This document shows, in pieces, positions 1-8,134 of a stretch of 64,000 nt of DNA. Under the pieces are notes generated by a model. The model worked only from the letters and a program-made list of their open reading frames with translations. It was not told where the DNA came from and ran no database searches. Each line of letters opens with the position of its first letter. Position 1 is the stretch's first letter. The position numbers and the translations under genes are program-made. This DNA is from CAYNRG01 sp047973125 (lineage in GTDB: Bacteria > Bacillota_I > Bacilli_A > Erysipelotrichales > Erysipelotrichaceae). The DNA lies in assembly GCA_047973125.1 (NCBI GenBank), contig JBKEBK010000025.1:62001-126000 (forward strand). Direction: 5' to 3'.

Positions 1-704
1 TGTTTACTAGATATGTGTTTAATTGAATTAATATAATCTCGATAAGTTATCGCCTTTTCATATTCAAGTTTTTCAATTGCAATTTCCATATATTCATTAA
101 GCTCTTTTAGAATCTCACTTACATCTCCTTTTAAAAAACTTTGAATTTTTTTTATATATTGTTGATATACATTTATATCAACTGGATAAACACAGGGACC
201 AAGGCACTGGTTCAAGTGATAATATAAGCACACCTTTTTAGGCATTTTTTTACATCTAACAATGGGATATAATGATTGTAATACCTTTATTGTTGAGTGT
301 GCAGCTGAAGCATCCGGATATGGTCCAAAATATGTATCCTTTTTATTTTTTTTAGCCTCTCTAACAACCTCAAGTTTTGGATATTTTTCACTTGTTATTT
401 TAATATATGGATAAGATTTATCATCCATAAATATAATATTATATCTCGGACGGTGTTTTTTTATAAGATTTATTTCAAGTATAAGCGCTTCTTTTTCTGT
501 GTTGGTTATAATAAAGTCAAAATCATTTATGAGGCTAACCATTTTAGTTGTTTTAAAATCATGTGACCCTTCAAAATACTGATTAACTCTATTACGTAAA
601 TTTTTTGCTTTTCCAACATATATTATAATATTGTTTTTATCTTTCATTAAATAACAACCTGGTGTTTCAGGTATATTTTTTAACTTATTATTTAATTTTT
701 TCAT
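1..704 (-). CDS. uvrC: UvrC, excinuclease ABC subunit C (N-terminal part; runs off the window)
   Basis: Endonuclease that makes the dual incisions in UvrABC nucleotide excision repair. The 234 visible residues begin with a GIY-YIG nuclease domain: PGCYLMKD with Tyr18, then IYVGKAKNLRNRV with Tyr29-Gly31. Four cysteines (151, 159, 167, 171; CKKMPKKVC then CLGPC) match the iron-sulfur cluster spacing of the family. A UVR-type helical motif (about 200-232) for UvrB contact follows, after which the frame runs off position 1. The central and C-terminal RNase H-like nuclease and HhH domains lie outside. The ATG at 704 shares one base with the mutS2 stop (TAATG), so it is translated as the downstream gene of the cvpA-mutS2-uvrC run. 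Identification is secure; only the truncation by the window edge limits it. Confidence 0.95.
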   Translation of the reverse strand, partial: MKKLNNKLKNIPETPGCYLMKDKNNIIIYVGKAKNLRNRVNQYFEGSHDFKTTKMVSLINDFDFIITNTEKEALILEINLIKKHRPRYNIIFMDDKSYPYIKITSEKYPKLEVVREAKKNKKDTYFGPYPDASAAHSTIKVLQSLYPIVRCKKMPKKVCLYYHLNQCLGPCVYPVDINVYQQYIKKIQSFLKGDVSEILKELNEYMEIAIEKLEYEKAITYRDYINSIKHISSK

Positions 705-3007
705 TATAAATCACCAGTAAAGCTTACAATAGTAACACCTGTAGAACCCTCCTGTGGCATCCCTAGTCTATATGATTTTACAGACTTTACCTCTTTTAAA
801 AATTTATGTACTGCTTGTCGAAGTTTACCACTTCCATCTCCATGAATAATTCTAACTTGTGGATAATTATAGTAAAGAGCATCATCAATGTACTTTGATA
901 ATATATTAAGAGCTTCCTCTACTCTAAAGCCAATTAAATTTATTTCGCCTGAAAAATCGGTAACTTTATGAGATTTTACCATCAATTTACTTTTTTTCTT
1001 ATTTAATTTTTTATTACTTGACCTTAATTTACTTATATTTGTATGCACTGTCTTACCATTTAAGTTAATTGTAATCTTATTTTTTTCAACCTTAATAACT
1101 TCAGCAACTTGATTTGAATGAATTAGTTCAACAAAATCACCTACATTAATATCAAAGTTATCATTTAGACTGTCAGTTAATTCTAAGTCATCAACCTCTT
1201 TCTTTAATTTTAATATTTCATGTAATTTTAAATCATCACTTTTATTTTTTAATTCATTGATGATATTTTCTGTTTTAATTTGTGCATTCTCAATTATTTT
1301 ATTTGCTTGTTCTTGAGCTTGTTCAATAATTTGATTTTTTTCTTTTAAAATTTTATCTTTTAAATTATTAATTTTTATTATTTTTTCTTTTTCCTCATTT
1401 AATAAAATATTCAACTGATCATTAATTTTTTCTTGTTCAATTTTCTGTTCTTCTAATTTTTCAAGTAAATGCTCTTCCTCAACCTTATCATTCTCTTTAA
1501 TTTTTTTAGCGTGATCAATAATCGATTTATCAATACCAAATTTTAAAGCTATATCAAAAGCATTACTATTTCCAGTAATGTTTTCAACATATTTATAAGT
1601 TGGTCTCATTTTTTCTATATCAAATTGTACTGATGCTAGTAATACATCATCATTATTTTTTCCATATAATTTTAATTTACCATAATGTGTAGTTGCTACA
1701 ACCATTGAATTAATTTCTTTTAATTTATCTAAAATTGCAATTGCTATACATTCACCTTCCTTAGGATCAGTTCCTGCACCAATTTCATCTAATAAAACTA
1801 AACTATTAGCAGTTGCTCTATTAGTTATATGTGCAATCTTAGATAGATGAGAACTAAACGTTGATAATGATTGAGTAACTGATTGCTCATCGCCAATATC
1901 TACAAAAACATTATCAAAAAATGGTAATGTGGCTTCCTCACAACATATTGGAATACCACTGTATGCCATGATAACCGCAAGGCCAATACACTTTAAACTT
2001 ACGGTTTTCCCTCCAGTATTTGAACCGGTTATTAACAACAAATTTTTATTATTTAAAATCCTATATGTATTCAATACAGCATCTTCGATTGCAATAAGTG
2101 GGTGCCTAGCCTTTAATATCATTAGTTTTCTATCTTTAACTATTTCAGCTACTGTAGCCTCTTGTTTCTTACCCCAAATAGCTTTTGCAAATAAAGCATC
2201 TAACTCACCTATTGTTTCTAAATTACTAGCAAGCTCATCTGCAATTTCTTCTACTTTTTTACTAATCTCTGTACATATTCTTTCAATTTCTAAATTCTCT
2301 TTTACCTTTAGTTCTTGTTTATAATTATTGAACTTTATAAAAGATGATGGTTCTATGTAAGCTGATTGTCCCGATGCACTCTCACCATGAATGATTCCAC
2401 CAAATTTATTTTTTTCAGATATCCTAACTAAACAAACACAGCGATCATTGATTGTTGTAATAAAATTATCAGTTAAAGAACTTATATTATTATTAATAAA
2501 CACTGCTGTTTCCTTCTGAATTTGTTGATCTAAAATATTTTTTTCATTGCGAATTTGATTTAATTTTACACTTGCATGATCATATATAAAACCTTCATCG
2601 TTAAATGTATTAGCTAATATGTTAAATAATTCATCATGATATATCAAGGAAGAGATTAAATCGCTTAACTGTTCTATATCTTCCTCTATGTTTTTCTTAT
2701 AGTTAAAAATTCCCTTAACACAGCTAATCAATTTAGAAATTCTAATAAAATCTTGTGCTGATAAAACTATACCTTTTTTTGAAGAATTTAAAATTCCACT
2801 TATATCGCTTGCACCAATAAAAGGTATTTCTCCGTATTTAATTGTTAATAAAAGTGCTTCTTTTATCTTTTGGTTTTCCCTTGTTATTACCAAAGGGTTA
2901 AATGATGGCTGTAATTCTAATATTTTCTTTGATCCAATATTAAAGAAACAAATATCTGCAATTTGTTTTTTAATTATATCAAATTCTAATCCTTTAAAAT
3001 CATTCAT
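704..3007 (-). CDS. mutS2: Endonuclease MutS2
   Basis: MutS-family ATPase lacking the mismatch-recognition domain. Known roles are suppression of recombination and, in Bacillus, rescue of collided ribosomes. It has 767 residues, close to the family's usual 780. Seen in order: helical core and clamp (1-300), Walker A GSNTGGKT (328-335), Walker B LVLLDEIGAGTDP (403-415), a long Lys/Glu-rich coiled coil (about 500-610), a KOW-like segment (about 620-670), and a C-terminal Smr domain whose signature reads HGDGSGKLR (722-730) rather than the usual HGxGxG-ALR. Start ATG at 3007 follows a GGTGAA site. It lies 11 bases after cvpA and overlaps uvrC by one base, so the three are probably one transcript. 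Confidence 0.96.
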   Translation of the reverse strand: MNDFKGLEFDIIKKQIADICFFNIGSKKILELQPSFNPLVITRENQKIKEALLLTIKYGEIPFIGASDISGILNSSKKGIVLSAQDFIRISKLISCVKGIFNYKKNIEEDIEQLSDLISSLIYHDELFNILANTFNDEGFIYDHASVKLNQIRNEKNILDQQIQKETAVFINNNISSLTDNFITTINDRCVCLVRISEKNKFGGIIHGESASGQSAYIEPSSFIKFNNYKQELKVKENLEIERICTEISKKVEEIADELASNLETIGELDALFAKAIWGKKQEATVAEIVKDRKLMILKARHPLIAIEDAVLNTYRILNNKNLLLITGSNTGGKTVSLKCIGLAVIMAYSGIPICCEEATLPFFDNVFVDIGDEQSVTQSLSTFSSHLSKIAHITNRATANSLVLLDEIGAGTDPKEGECIAIAILDKLKEINSMVVATTHYGKLKLYGKNNDDVLLASVQFDIEKMRPTYKYVENITGNSNAFDIALKFGIDKSIIDHAKKIKENDKVEEEHLLEKLEEQKIEQEKINDQLNILLNEEKEKIIKINNLKDKILKEKNQIIEQAQEQANKIIENAQIKTENIINELKNKSDDLKLHEILKLKKEVDDLELTDSLNDNFDINVGDFVELIHSNQVAEVIKVEKNKITINLNGKTVHTNISKLRSSNKKLNKKKSKLMVKSHKVTDFSGEINLIGFRVEEALNILSKYIDDALYYNYPQVRIIHGDGSGKLRQAVHKFLKEVKSVKSYRLGMPQEGSTGVTIVSFTGDL

Positions 3008-3018
3008 GTTTCACCGCT

Positions 3019-3645
3019 CTAGTCTAATTGATTCAACCAATCTTCAAGTTTCACAATTTCTTCATCAGTTAGTTCATCAACATTATTCATCATATTATTT
3101 ATATTTTCAATATTTAATAGTGGCTTTTCTAAAAAACTAATAGCATTAACAGTAAACTTATTTATTGGTTTTATAAAACTACTATCAATTGCTTTTTGAG
3201 ATCCTTTAAAAAACGGAATTGTTAATACAATCGAAAATACAAGAATCCATAAAGATGTTATAAAAAGGCTAAATATCGCACCTAGTACCCCATCGATCTG
3301 CTTTATTATCGGTAGCCTTAAAACACCTTTAATCATCCTAGCGAATATTTTTATTACAAACATTATTATAGCAAAAATGATGAATGTAACAATAATACGA
3401 TCGATGTATTTGGCTATCAAAGAAGCTAGTACTGAACTCTGACTTACAATTGTTGAAACCGGTATAATAGAAATATACTTTACAAGAACAGCAGAAATAT
3501 TCCATGCAATGTATAACGAAACCATCAAAGCAAGCAAATTAATTATTTGTACTACTAATCCTTTCTTGTATCCAATTAAAAACATAATAATATAGAAAAT
3601 TAAAATTCCAATATTTATAAAAATACCAAATGAGCTTATATCCAT
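3019..3645 (-). CDS. cvpA: CvpA family inner-membrane protein
   Basis: Polytopic membrane protein of the CvpA/colicin V production family, 208 residues, with hydrophobic segments at about 8-25, 30-52, 75-110 and 118-148. The family is named from E. coli and its biochemical role is not settled. In Bacilli a CvpA homologue (YshB) sits directly upstream of mutS2 as here, and that neighbourhood is the strongest support. The charged C-terminal tail (after about 165) has the pattern NNVDELTDEE. The start ATG at 3645 has a GGAGG site eight bases upstream. It is the first gene of the cvpA-mutS2-uvrC transcript and is divergent from rnhC across an inverted-repeat spacer. Confidence 0.85.
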   Translation of the reverse strand: MDISSFGIFINIGILIFYIIMFLIGYKKGLVVQIINLLALMVSLYIAWNISAVLVKYISIIPVSTIVSQSSVLASLIAKYIDRIIVTFIIFAIIMFVIKIFARMIKGVLRLPIIKQIDGVLGAIFSLFITSLWILVFSIVLTIPFFKGSQKAIDSSFIKPINKFTVNAISFLEKPLLNIENINNMMNNVDELTDEEIVKLEDWLNQLD

Positions 3646-3672
3646 AAATTACCTCCATAATATACTCTATCA

Positions 3673-3717
3673 TATATAATTCTATCATAAGTTTGCACTT
3701 CATGATAGAATTATATA
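3673..3717. promoter_or_regulatory. 16-bp perfect inverted repeat between divergent cvpA and rnhC
   Basis: Arms at 3673-3688 and 3702-3717 are perfectly complementary, with a 13-base spacer (AAGTTTGCACTTC) that can itself extend the stem (AAGT with ACTT). Each arm contains a TATAAT, at 3675-3680 on the plus strand and at 3711-3716 on the minus strand. The element occupies most of the 85-base divergent spacer, so it may hold overlapping divergent promoters or an operator. No convincing -35 boxes were found for either direction. Confidence 0.5.
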
Positions 3718-3730
3718 AAAGAGGTAAACT

Positions 3731-4603
3731 ATGACTACATATACAGAGACTTTAAATGAGAAACAAATTAAAAAGTTTGAAGATACTTATAAGAAATATA
3801 AAGTTACATCACCTACACAATATATTAAATCACAATGGAAAATTGATGGATGCACTATCACACTTTATAATTCAAACAAAGTTGTTTTCCAAGGGGTAGA
3901 TGCATCTGATTACTACAACCTAATTTCAAAAAAAAGCATTAATGATAAGCAAAATCCAATAGTATATCCACAAGCAGGTAGTGATGAAGTTGGAACTGGA
4001 GATTATTTTGGCCCTGTTTGTGTATGTGCTTGTATTGTTGATCTTAGTCAAGCACAAGAATTAAAAAAACTAAATATAAACGATTCTAAAGTTATGACTG
4101 ATGAGTATATTTTAGAAATCGGTGAAAAAGTTAAATCTCTTTGTACATATTCTGTTTTAGTTCTACACAACAAAAAATATAATGAAATACAACCAACAAA
4201 TAATCTTAATAGAATAAAAGCCAGATTACATAATCATGCATATGTTAAATTATCTATTAAAAAAAGCCTTCCAAAGCTTTGTGTAGTTGATCAATTTACT
4301 CCAAAAAATTTATATTATAATTACTTATCAGAAGATAAAAAAATAGTTGAGAATCTGCATTTTGAAACTAAAGCTGAAAGTAAATATTTATCTGTAGCTT
4401 GTGCATCAGTTATTGCAAGATACACATTTTTACTAGAGTGGAAAAATATGGAAGAACAGTATAATTTTAACTTTCCAAAGGGAGCTAGTAAAAAAGTTGA
4501 TGAAAGAGCAGCACAATTTTTAAAATTATATGGTAGTACAAAACTAAGTGAAGTTGCAAAAATACACTTTATTAATAGTGAAAAACTGAAAGAATATCTA
4601 TAA
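3731..4603 (+). CDS. rnhC: Ribonuclease HIII
   Basis: Degrades the RNA strand of RNA-DNA hybrids. HIII is the Firmicutes/Bacilli paralogue of RNase HII, and a separate HII is encoded at 54713-55309. The 290 residues include the TBP-like N-terminal extension (about 1-80) that separates HIII from HII. The catalytic core begins with GSDEVGTGDYFGP, where Asp85 and Glu86 are active-site residues; later acidic positions include Asp118 (NDSK) and Asp187 (VVDQF). The ATG at 3731 follows a GAGG site. It is one of only four plus-strand genes and is monocistronic, ending in a bidirectional terminator shared with comEB. Close relationship to MutS2 and CvpA by position is conserved in Bacilli. Confidence 0.95.
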   Translation: MTTYTETLNEKQIKKFEDTYKKYKVTSPTQYIKSQWKIDGCTITLYNSNKVVFQGVDASDYYNLISKKSINDKQNPIVYPQAGSDEVGTGDYFGPVCVCACIVDLSQAQELKKLNINDSKVMTDEYILEIGEKVKSLCTYSVLVLHNKKYNEIQPTNNLNRIKARLHNHAYVKLSIKKSLPKLCVVDQFTPKNLYYNYLSEDKKIVENLHFETKAESKYLSVACASVIARYTFLLEWKNMEEQYNFNFPKGASKKVDERAAQFLKLYGSTKLSEVAKIHFINSEKLKEYL

Positions 4604-4663
4604 AAAAATAGCTATTTAAATTAAGTATATATTGAACTACTTAAATTTATAAGCTATTTTTTT
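4601..4663. terminator. Bidirectional intrinsic terminator between rnhC and comEB
   Basis: Outer arms TAAAAAAATAGCT (4601-4613) and AGCTATTTTTTTA (4652-4664) pair over 13 bases, and inner AAGTA/TACTT extend the stem. A-runs and T-runs flank both sides, so it can serve both converging genes. The stem overlaps the last codons of both genes. Confidence 0.8.
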
Positions 4664-5154
4664 ATTAAACATTTAACCTCTATAACTTCCTTCATTTGTC
4701 TAAAACTAATTCCAGAAGATTTTAACATTTTTTTACTAGCAATAACACTATCAGATGCATGATGTTTATCAGATTCATATATGATCTCTTTAATTCCTGA
4801 TTGGATAATTGCCTTAGCACACTCATTACAAGGAAAAAGTGAAACGTAAATTTTACACTCATGTATGCTACGTGGAGCATTTAAAATTGCATTTAGTTCA
4901 GCATGAACTACATATGCATATTTATTTTCTAAAAAGTCTCCAGTTTTTTTCCAAGGGTAATCATCATCAGAACAGCCTTGTGGAAAACCATTATACCCAA
5001 TACTAACAACACGATTATTTTTATCAACAATGACAGCTCCTACTTGGGTTGATGGATCTTTTGATCTATGCGATGACAAATGTGCAAGAGCCATAAAATA
5101 TTGATCCCAATTTAAAATATCCATTCTTTTCATATTATCACTGTAAGCTTTCAT
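4654..5154 (-). CDS. comEB: dCMP deaminase / ComE operon protein 2 family zinc enzyme
   Basis: Cytidine/deoxycytidylate deaminase family enzyme, expected to convert dCMP to dUMP for dTMP synthesis. Zinc ligands are visible as HAE (His84-Ala-Glu86, Glu86 being the proton shuttle) and PCNEC (Cys109, Cys112). Length 166 residues fits the family. The Bacillus homologue is called ComEB for its location in the comE operon, although it is not needed for transformation. The start overlaps the gluP stop by 17 bases. An internal ATG at 5133 (MKRMDILNW) would also give a normal family N-terminus, so the exact start is uncertain. It is the last gene of the lspA-rluD-gluP-comEB run. Confidence 0.88.
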   Translation of the reverse strand: MKAYSDNMKRMDILNWDQYFMALAHLSSHRSKDPSTQVGAVIVDKNNRVVSIGYNGFPQGCSDDDYPWKKTGDFLENKYAYVVHAELNAILNAPRSIHECKIYVSLFPCNECAKAIIQSGIKEIIYESDKHHASDSVIASKKMLKSSGISFRQMKEVIEVKCLIKK

Positions 5155-5944
5155 AGTACGATAGCATCCTATTTTCTAACCAATTACTATAGAAATTTAA
5201 ACCAAATCCATCAGCAATCTGAACAACTTGGATATCTGTACCTAGATAAATTTGATCAGTTGGAATTTCATACTTTGTTTTAATTAAAAATGGAGATAAC
5301 AACAATAGAATTACCAATGAAATTTTAGCATTATTTTTTGCTAAAGACCACGTTGGATTGTTTGAGTATAAAAACCCTAAAAACACTCCCATAATAAATC
5401 CACCTAAGTGAGCTTCTGCAGCAATACCTGGAAGAAAGTTTATTAGTAAATTTATAGATACCGTTGATATTATTTGTCTTCTGATATGTGGGATTTTTAA
5501 TGCTCCTACCTCCCATAAATAAATAATTGTCGCTCCCATCAAACCATAAATACCACCACTTAATCCAACTGCTAAAGTATTATTGGGATTCATACAGTAA
5601 AGAAAATAGCTACCACAAATTATTGAAGAAAATAAAATAAATATTGATTTTTTTGTGCTAAACACTCTTTGACACGATAATCCAATAACTTTAAATGCAA
5701 GCATATTTACAAATAAGTGTATAATACCAATATGAGTAAATCCCGATGTAAAAAATCTATGAAATTCAAATGCTCCACTTATAAACGCTTTATAATAAGC
5801 GCCAAAAAATATCGCTGAACTATTTACATCTATGCTTGGATTTAAAGCACTATAACCGTTTATTATAGCCCAATTCAGTATACAAATTGTTATTATAATT
5901 TCTATCCAAGAAAACTTTCTAAAACAATCTTTAAATTTACTCAT
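5138..5944 (-). CDS. gluP: Rhomboid-family intramembrane serine protease (GluP-like)
   Basis: Integral membrane serine protease of 268 residues with six or more hydrophobic segments. Catalytic Ser129 lies in GLSGG and His179 in AEAHLGGF; the upstream HxxxN motif (HLFVN, Asn80) that forms the oxyanion region is present. Rhomboids cleave transmembrane helices of partner proteins; the Bacillus GluP (YqgP) acts in membrane protein quality control and metal transporter turnover. Unlike YqgP there is no long soluble N-terminal domain or TPR tail here, so equivalence to GluP is inferred from family only. ATG 5944 has a GGGGG ribosome site and overlaps rluD by 8 bases. Confidence 0.88.
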   Translation of the reverse strand: MSKFKDCFRKFSWIEIIITICILNWAIINGYSALNPSIDVNSSAIFFGAYYKAFISGAFEFHRFFTSGFTHIGIIHLFVNMLAFKVIGLSCQRVFSTKKSIFILFSSIICGSYFLYCMNPNNTLAVGLSGGIYGLMGATIIYLWEVGALKIPHIRRQIISTVSINLLINFLPGIAAEAHLGGFIMGVFLGFLYSNNPTWSLAKNNAKISLVILLLLSPFLIKTKYEIPTDQIYLGTDIQVVQIADGFGLNFYSNWLENRMLSYYESLQ

Positions 5945-6857
5945 ATTTACCCCCGTACTCTAAAATCAAGTCTTTAAAATATTTTGGTAATGGTGCATTA
6001 AATGTAACCAACTTATTAGTTCTGGGATGAATTAAGCTAAGTTCTCTTGCATGAAGCACTTGTCCATTTGTATCATTTCTTGTGTGCTTATAAGAGTATT
6101 TAGCATCTCCAACCAATGGAAATTTAATGTAATTCATGTGAACCCTAATCTGATGAGTTCTGCCTGTTTCCAGATGAAACTCTACAAGAGTATGCTTTTC
6201 GTATCTTTCTAATACTTTAAAATGTGTAACTGCATCTCTACTATTTTTTTCCGTTACACACATTTTTTGACGATCCTTTTCATCTCTTCCAATCGGAGCA
6301 TCAATTGTTCCATTCTCGTGCTCTATTACACCATGAACAATACCAATATATACTCTAGAGCAAGTTTTATTAGATAATTGCTTGGAAATAATGTTATGTG
6401 ATCTATCGTTTTTACACGCTACAATACACCCTGTTGTATCTTTATCAATTCTGTGAACTATCCCAGGTCTTAAAACGCCATTTATCCCAGACAAATCTTT
6501 ACAATGAAATAATAAACCATTAACCAATGTATGATCTGGATTACCTGCACCTGGATGTACAACCATTCCTTTGGGCTTATCAACAACAATAATATCATCA
6601 TCCTCATAAATAATTGATAAATTTATATCCTGTGCAGTCGCAACTAATTCTGTAATTTCAGGAATTCTTATTTCAATTTCATCATTATTAATTACTTTGT
6701 ACTTATTTTTTCTTTTATTACCATTTACTAAAATATTTTCATCATCTATTAATTGCTGAACATAGGATCTAGATAAATCATCACACACTTGAGCAATATA
6801 TTTATCTAATCTAATAGAATTTTCAATTTCAGAAACTATTAATTTTCTAATCTCCAT
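5937..6857 (-). CDS. rluD: RluD-family 23S rRNA pseudouridine synthase
   Basis: RluA/RluD family pseudouridine synthase that isomerises uridines in 23S rRNA. An S4 RNA-binding domain occupies the first 65 residues or so, followed by the catalytic domain with HRIDKDTTG, whose Asp (about 138) is the nucleophile. Length is about 306 residues, as usual. I prefer ATG 6857 (MEIRK) over the in-frame ATG at 6866, because AAGGA then lies 8 bases upstream; for 6866 it would be one base away. The 5' end overlaps lspA by about 10 bases, as in many Firmicutes where lspA and an RluD (ylyB) are paired. Confidence 0.93.
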   Translation of the reverse strand: MEIRKLIVSEIENSIRLDKYIAQVCDDLSRSYVQQLIDDENILVNGNKRKNKYKVINNDEIEIRIPEITELVATAQDINLSIIYEDDDIIVVDKPKGMVVHPGAGNPDHTLVNGLLFHCKDLSGINGVLRPGIVHRIDKDTTGCIVACKNDRSHNIISKQLSNKTCSRVYIGIVHGVIEHENGTIDAPIGRDEKDRQKMCVTEKNSRDAVTHFKVLERYEKHTLVEFHLETGRTHQIRVHMNYIKFPLVGDAKYSYKHTRNDTNGQVLHARELSLIHPRTNKLVTFNAPLPKYFKDLILEYGGKYE

Positions 6858-7314
6858 CAAATTCATCCTTTTTTAAAATAGTTAAAATAAATAAAATTGC
6901 AATCCCGATACACAAAGACATATCAGCAACATTAAATATAGGGAAATCATAATTAAATATTTTAAAATGTAAGAAGTCTCTAACATATCCTAAAATAAAT
7001 CTATCAAGAAGATTTCCAAGTCCTCCAGCAATCATTAAAGAAATTGCAATCTTTTCAAATTTATCATGTTCTTTTGTATTTATATAAAGGAAAAAGAACA
7101 CAAGGACACCCACTAATGAAATAAGGGTTAATACCCCTACTCTTCCAGAAAATAAACTCCATGCTGCACCAGTGTTTTTTGCAAAAGTAATATAAAAGAA
7201 ATTATCTATTACTTTTATAGATTCATATAATGCAAAATTAATGGATACAATATATTTTGTAAATAAGTCTATACATAATATTGTAATTATAATAATTAAA
7301 TCTCTAATTTTCAT
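6847..7314 (-). CDS. lspA: Lipoprotein signal peptidase (signal peptidase II)
   Basis: Aspartyl protease of the cytoplasmic membrane that removes prolipoprotein signal peptides after diacylglyceryl modification. 155 residues with four transmembrane helices. Conserved motifs seen: KNTGAAWS (46-53), GNLLDR (100-105), VRDF with catalytic Asp113, and FNVADMSL with catalytic Asp131. Start ATG 7314 follows GAGGTAG. It is the first gene of the lspA-rluD-gluP-comEB operon, which begins from an extended -10 promoter about 20 bases upstream. Confidence 0.95.
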   Translation of the reverse strand: MKIRDLIIIITILCIDLFTKYIVSINFALYESIKVIDNFFYITFAKNTGAAWSLFSGRVGVLTLISLVGVLVFFFLYINTKEHDKFEKIAISLMIAGGLGNLLDRFILGYVRDFLHFKIFNYDFPIFNVADMSLCIGIAILFILTILKKDEFDGD

Positions 7315-7331
7315 ATATCTACCTCATATTC

Positions 7332-7340
7332 ATTATATCA
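7332..7340 (-). promoter_or_regulatory. Extended -10 promoter for the lspA operon
   Basis: Minus-strand TGATATAAT, a TGn-extended perfect -10. No good -35 is visible, as expected for extended -10 promoters. Transcription would start near 7325, about 10 bases before the start codon region and just upstream of the GAGG ribosome site. The identical 9-mer occurs before yloU and before the FMN riboswitch. Confidence 0.6.
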
Positions 7341-7360
7341 AATTTTTATTTGTTATACAC

Positions 7361-7443
7361 AAAAAAATAATAAAAACCCTTAGATTAATGTATTACATAA
7401 CAAATTAGTTATTTAAACTTTGTTGTATTACACTAAAATAAGG
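7361..7443 (-). terminator. Intrinsic terminator after ktrA
   Basis: Long imperfect hairpin: plus-strand 7378-7404 pairs with 7419-7443, with a few mismatches and one two-base bulge around the TGTA-TACA core. On the minus strand it is followed by a T-rich tract (7361-7377). It sits directly after the ktrA stop, before the lspA promoter. Confidence 0.6.
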
Positions 7444-7448
7444 ATTTA

Positions 7449-8123
7449 TTATTCACTAAATGTTTTATCAAATTGTTGAAATATTTTATTATCAGCAATA
7501 ACCAGTAGTAGATCACCTGGCTCAATTATATAATTTGCATCAGGAGAAATTGAAAGTCTTTCACCTGGCTTTTTCCTTATTCCTAAAACATTTATTCCGA
7601 ATTTTTCTCTTAAGTTAAGTTCTTTTAAAGAATTAGAACACCAACTATCAGGAGTTAGTATTTCAATTATGCTATACTCTGAGTCTAACTCAATAAGATC
7701 AACAATATTAGTAGAAACAAGTTGTTTCGCAACACGAACACCCATTTCTTTTTCTGGTCTAATAACACGATCTGCACCAACTTTAAGTAAAATTTGCATA
7801 AATTTCTTATTCTTTGCCTTGGCAACAATATTTGATACACCAAGTTCTTTAAGATTCATTATTGCCATTATACTATCTTCTAAATGACTACCTGTTGCGA
7901 CCACACCACATTCGCAATCTTGAATACCTAAAGACTTTAACTGAACAATATCAGTTATATCTGCCTGAACAGCATTAATACCAAGCTCCGCTATTCTTTC
8001 TACACAGATAATATTACTATCCACTGCAATAACATCATAATTATAGTCAGAAAGTGTTTTTGCTATTGTTGATCCAAAAATTCCAAGACCCAAAACTGCA
8101 TACGATTTATTTACTTTTGCCAT
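7449..8123 (-). CDS. ktrA: KtrA/TrkA-type potassium channel gating subunit
   Basis: Cytoplasmic RCK/TrkA protein of 224 residues that assembles as a ring under the KtrB pore and gates potassium uptake. An N-terminal Rossmann fold is seen (LGLGIFGSTIAKTL at about 11-24, acidic strand end VIAVD), and a TrkA-C domain from about 135 ending in PGDLLLVIAD. In Bacilli the TrkA-C domain of KtrA can bind c-di-AMP; whether this one does cannot be seen. Start ATG 8123 has AGGAG. It follows ktrB by 11 bases, and the pair ends at a strong terminator. Confidence 0.93.
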   Translation of the reverse strand: MAKVNKSYAVLGLGIFGSTIAKTLSDYNYDVIAVDSNIICVERIAELGINAVQADITDIVQLKSLGIQDCECGVVATGSHLEDSIMAIMNLKELGVSNIVAKAKNKKFMQILLKVGADRVIRPEKEMGVRVAKQLVSTNIVDLIELDSEYSIIEILTPDSWCSNSLKELNLREKFGINVLGIRKKPGERLSISPDANYIIEPGDLLLVIADNKIFQQFDKTFSE

Positions 8124-8134
8124 TTAAAATTCTC

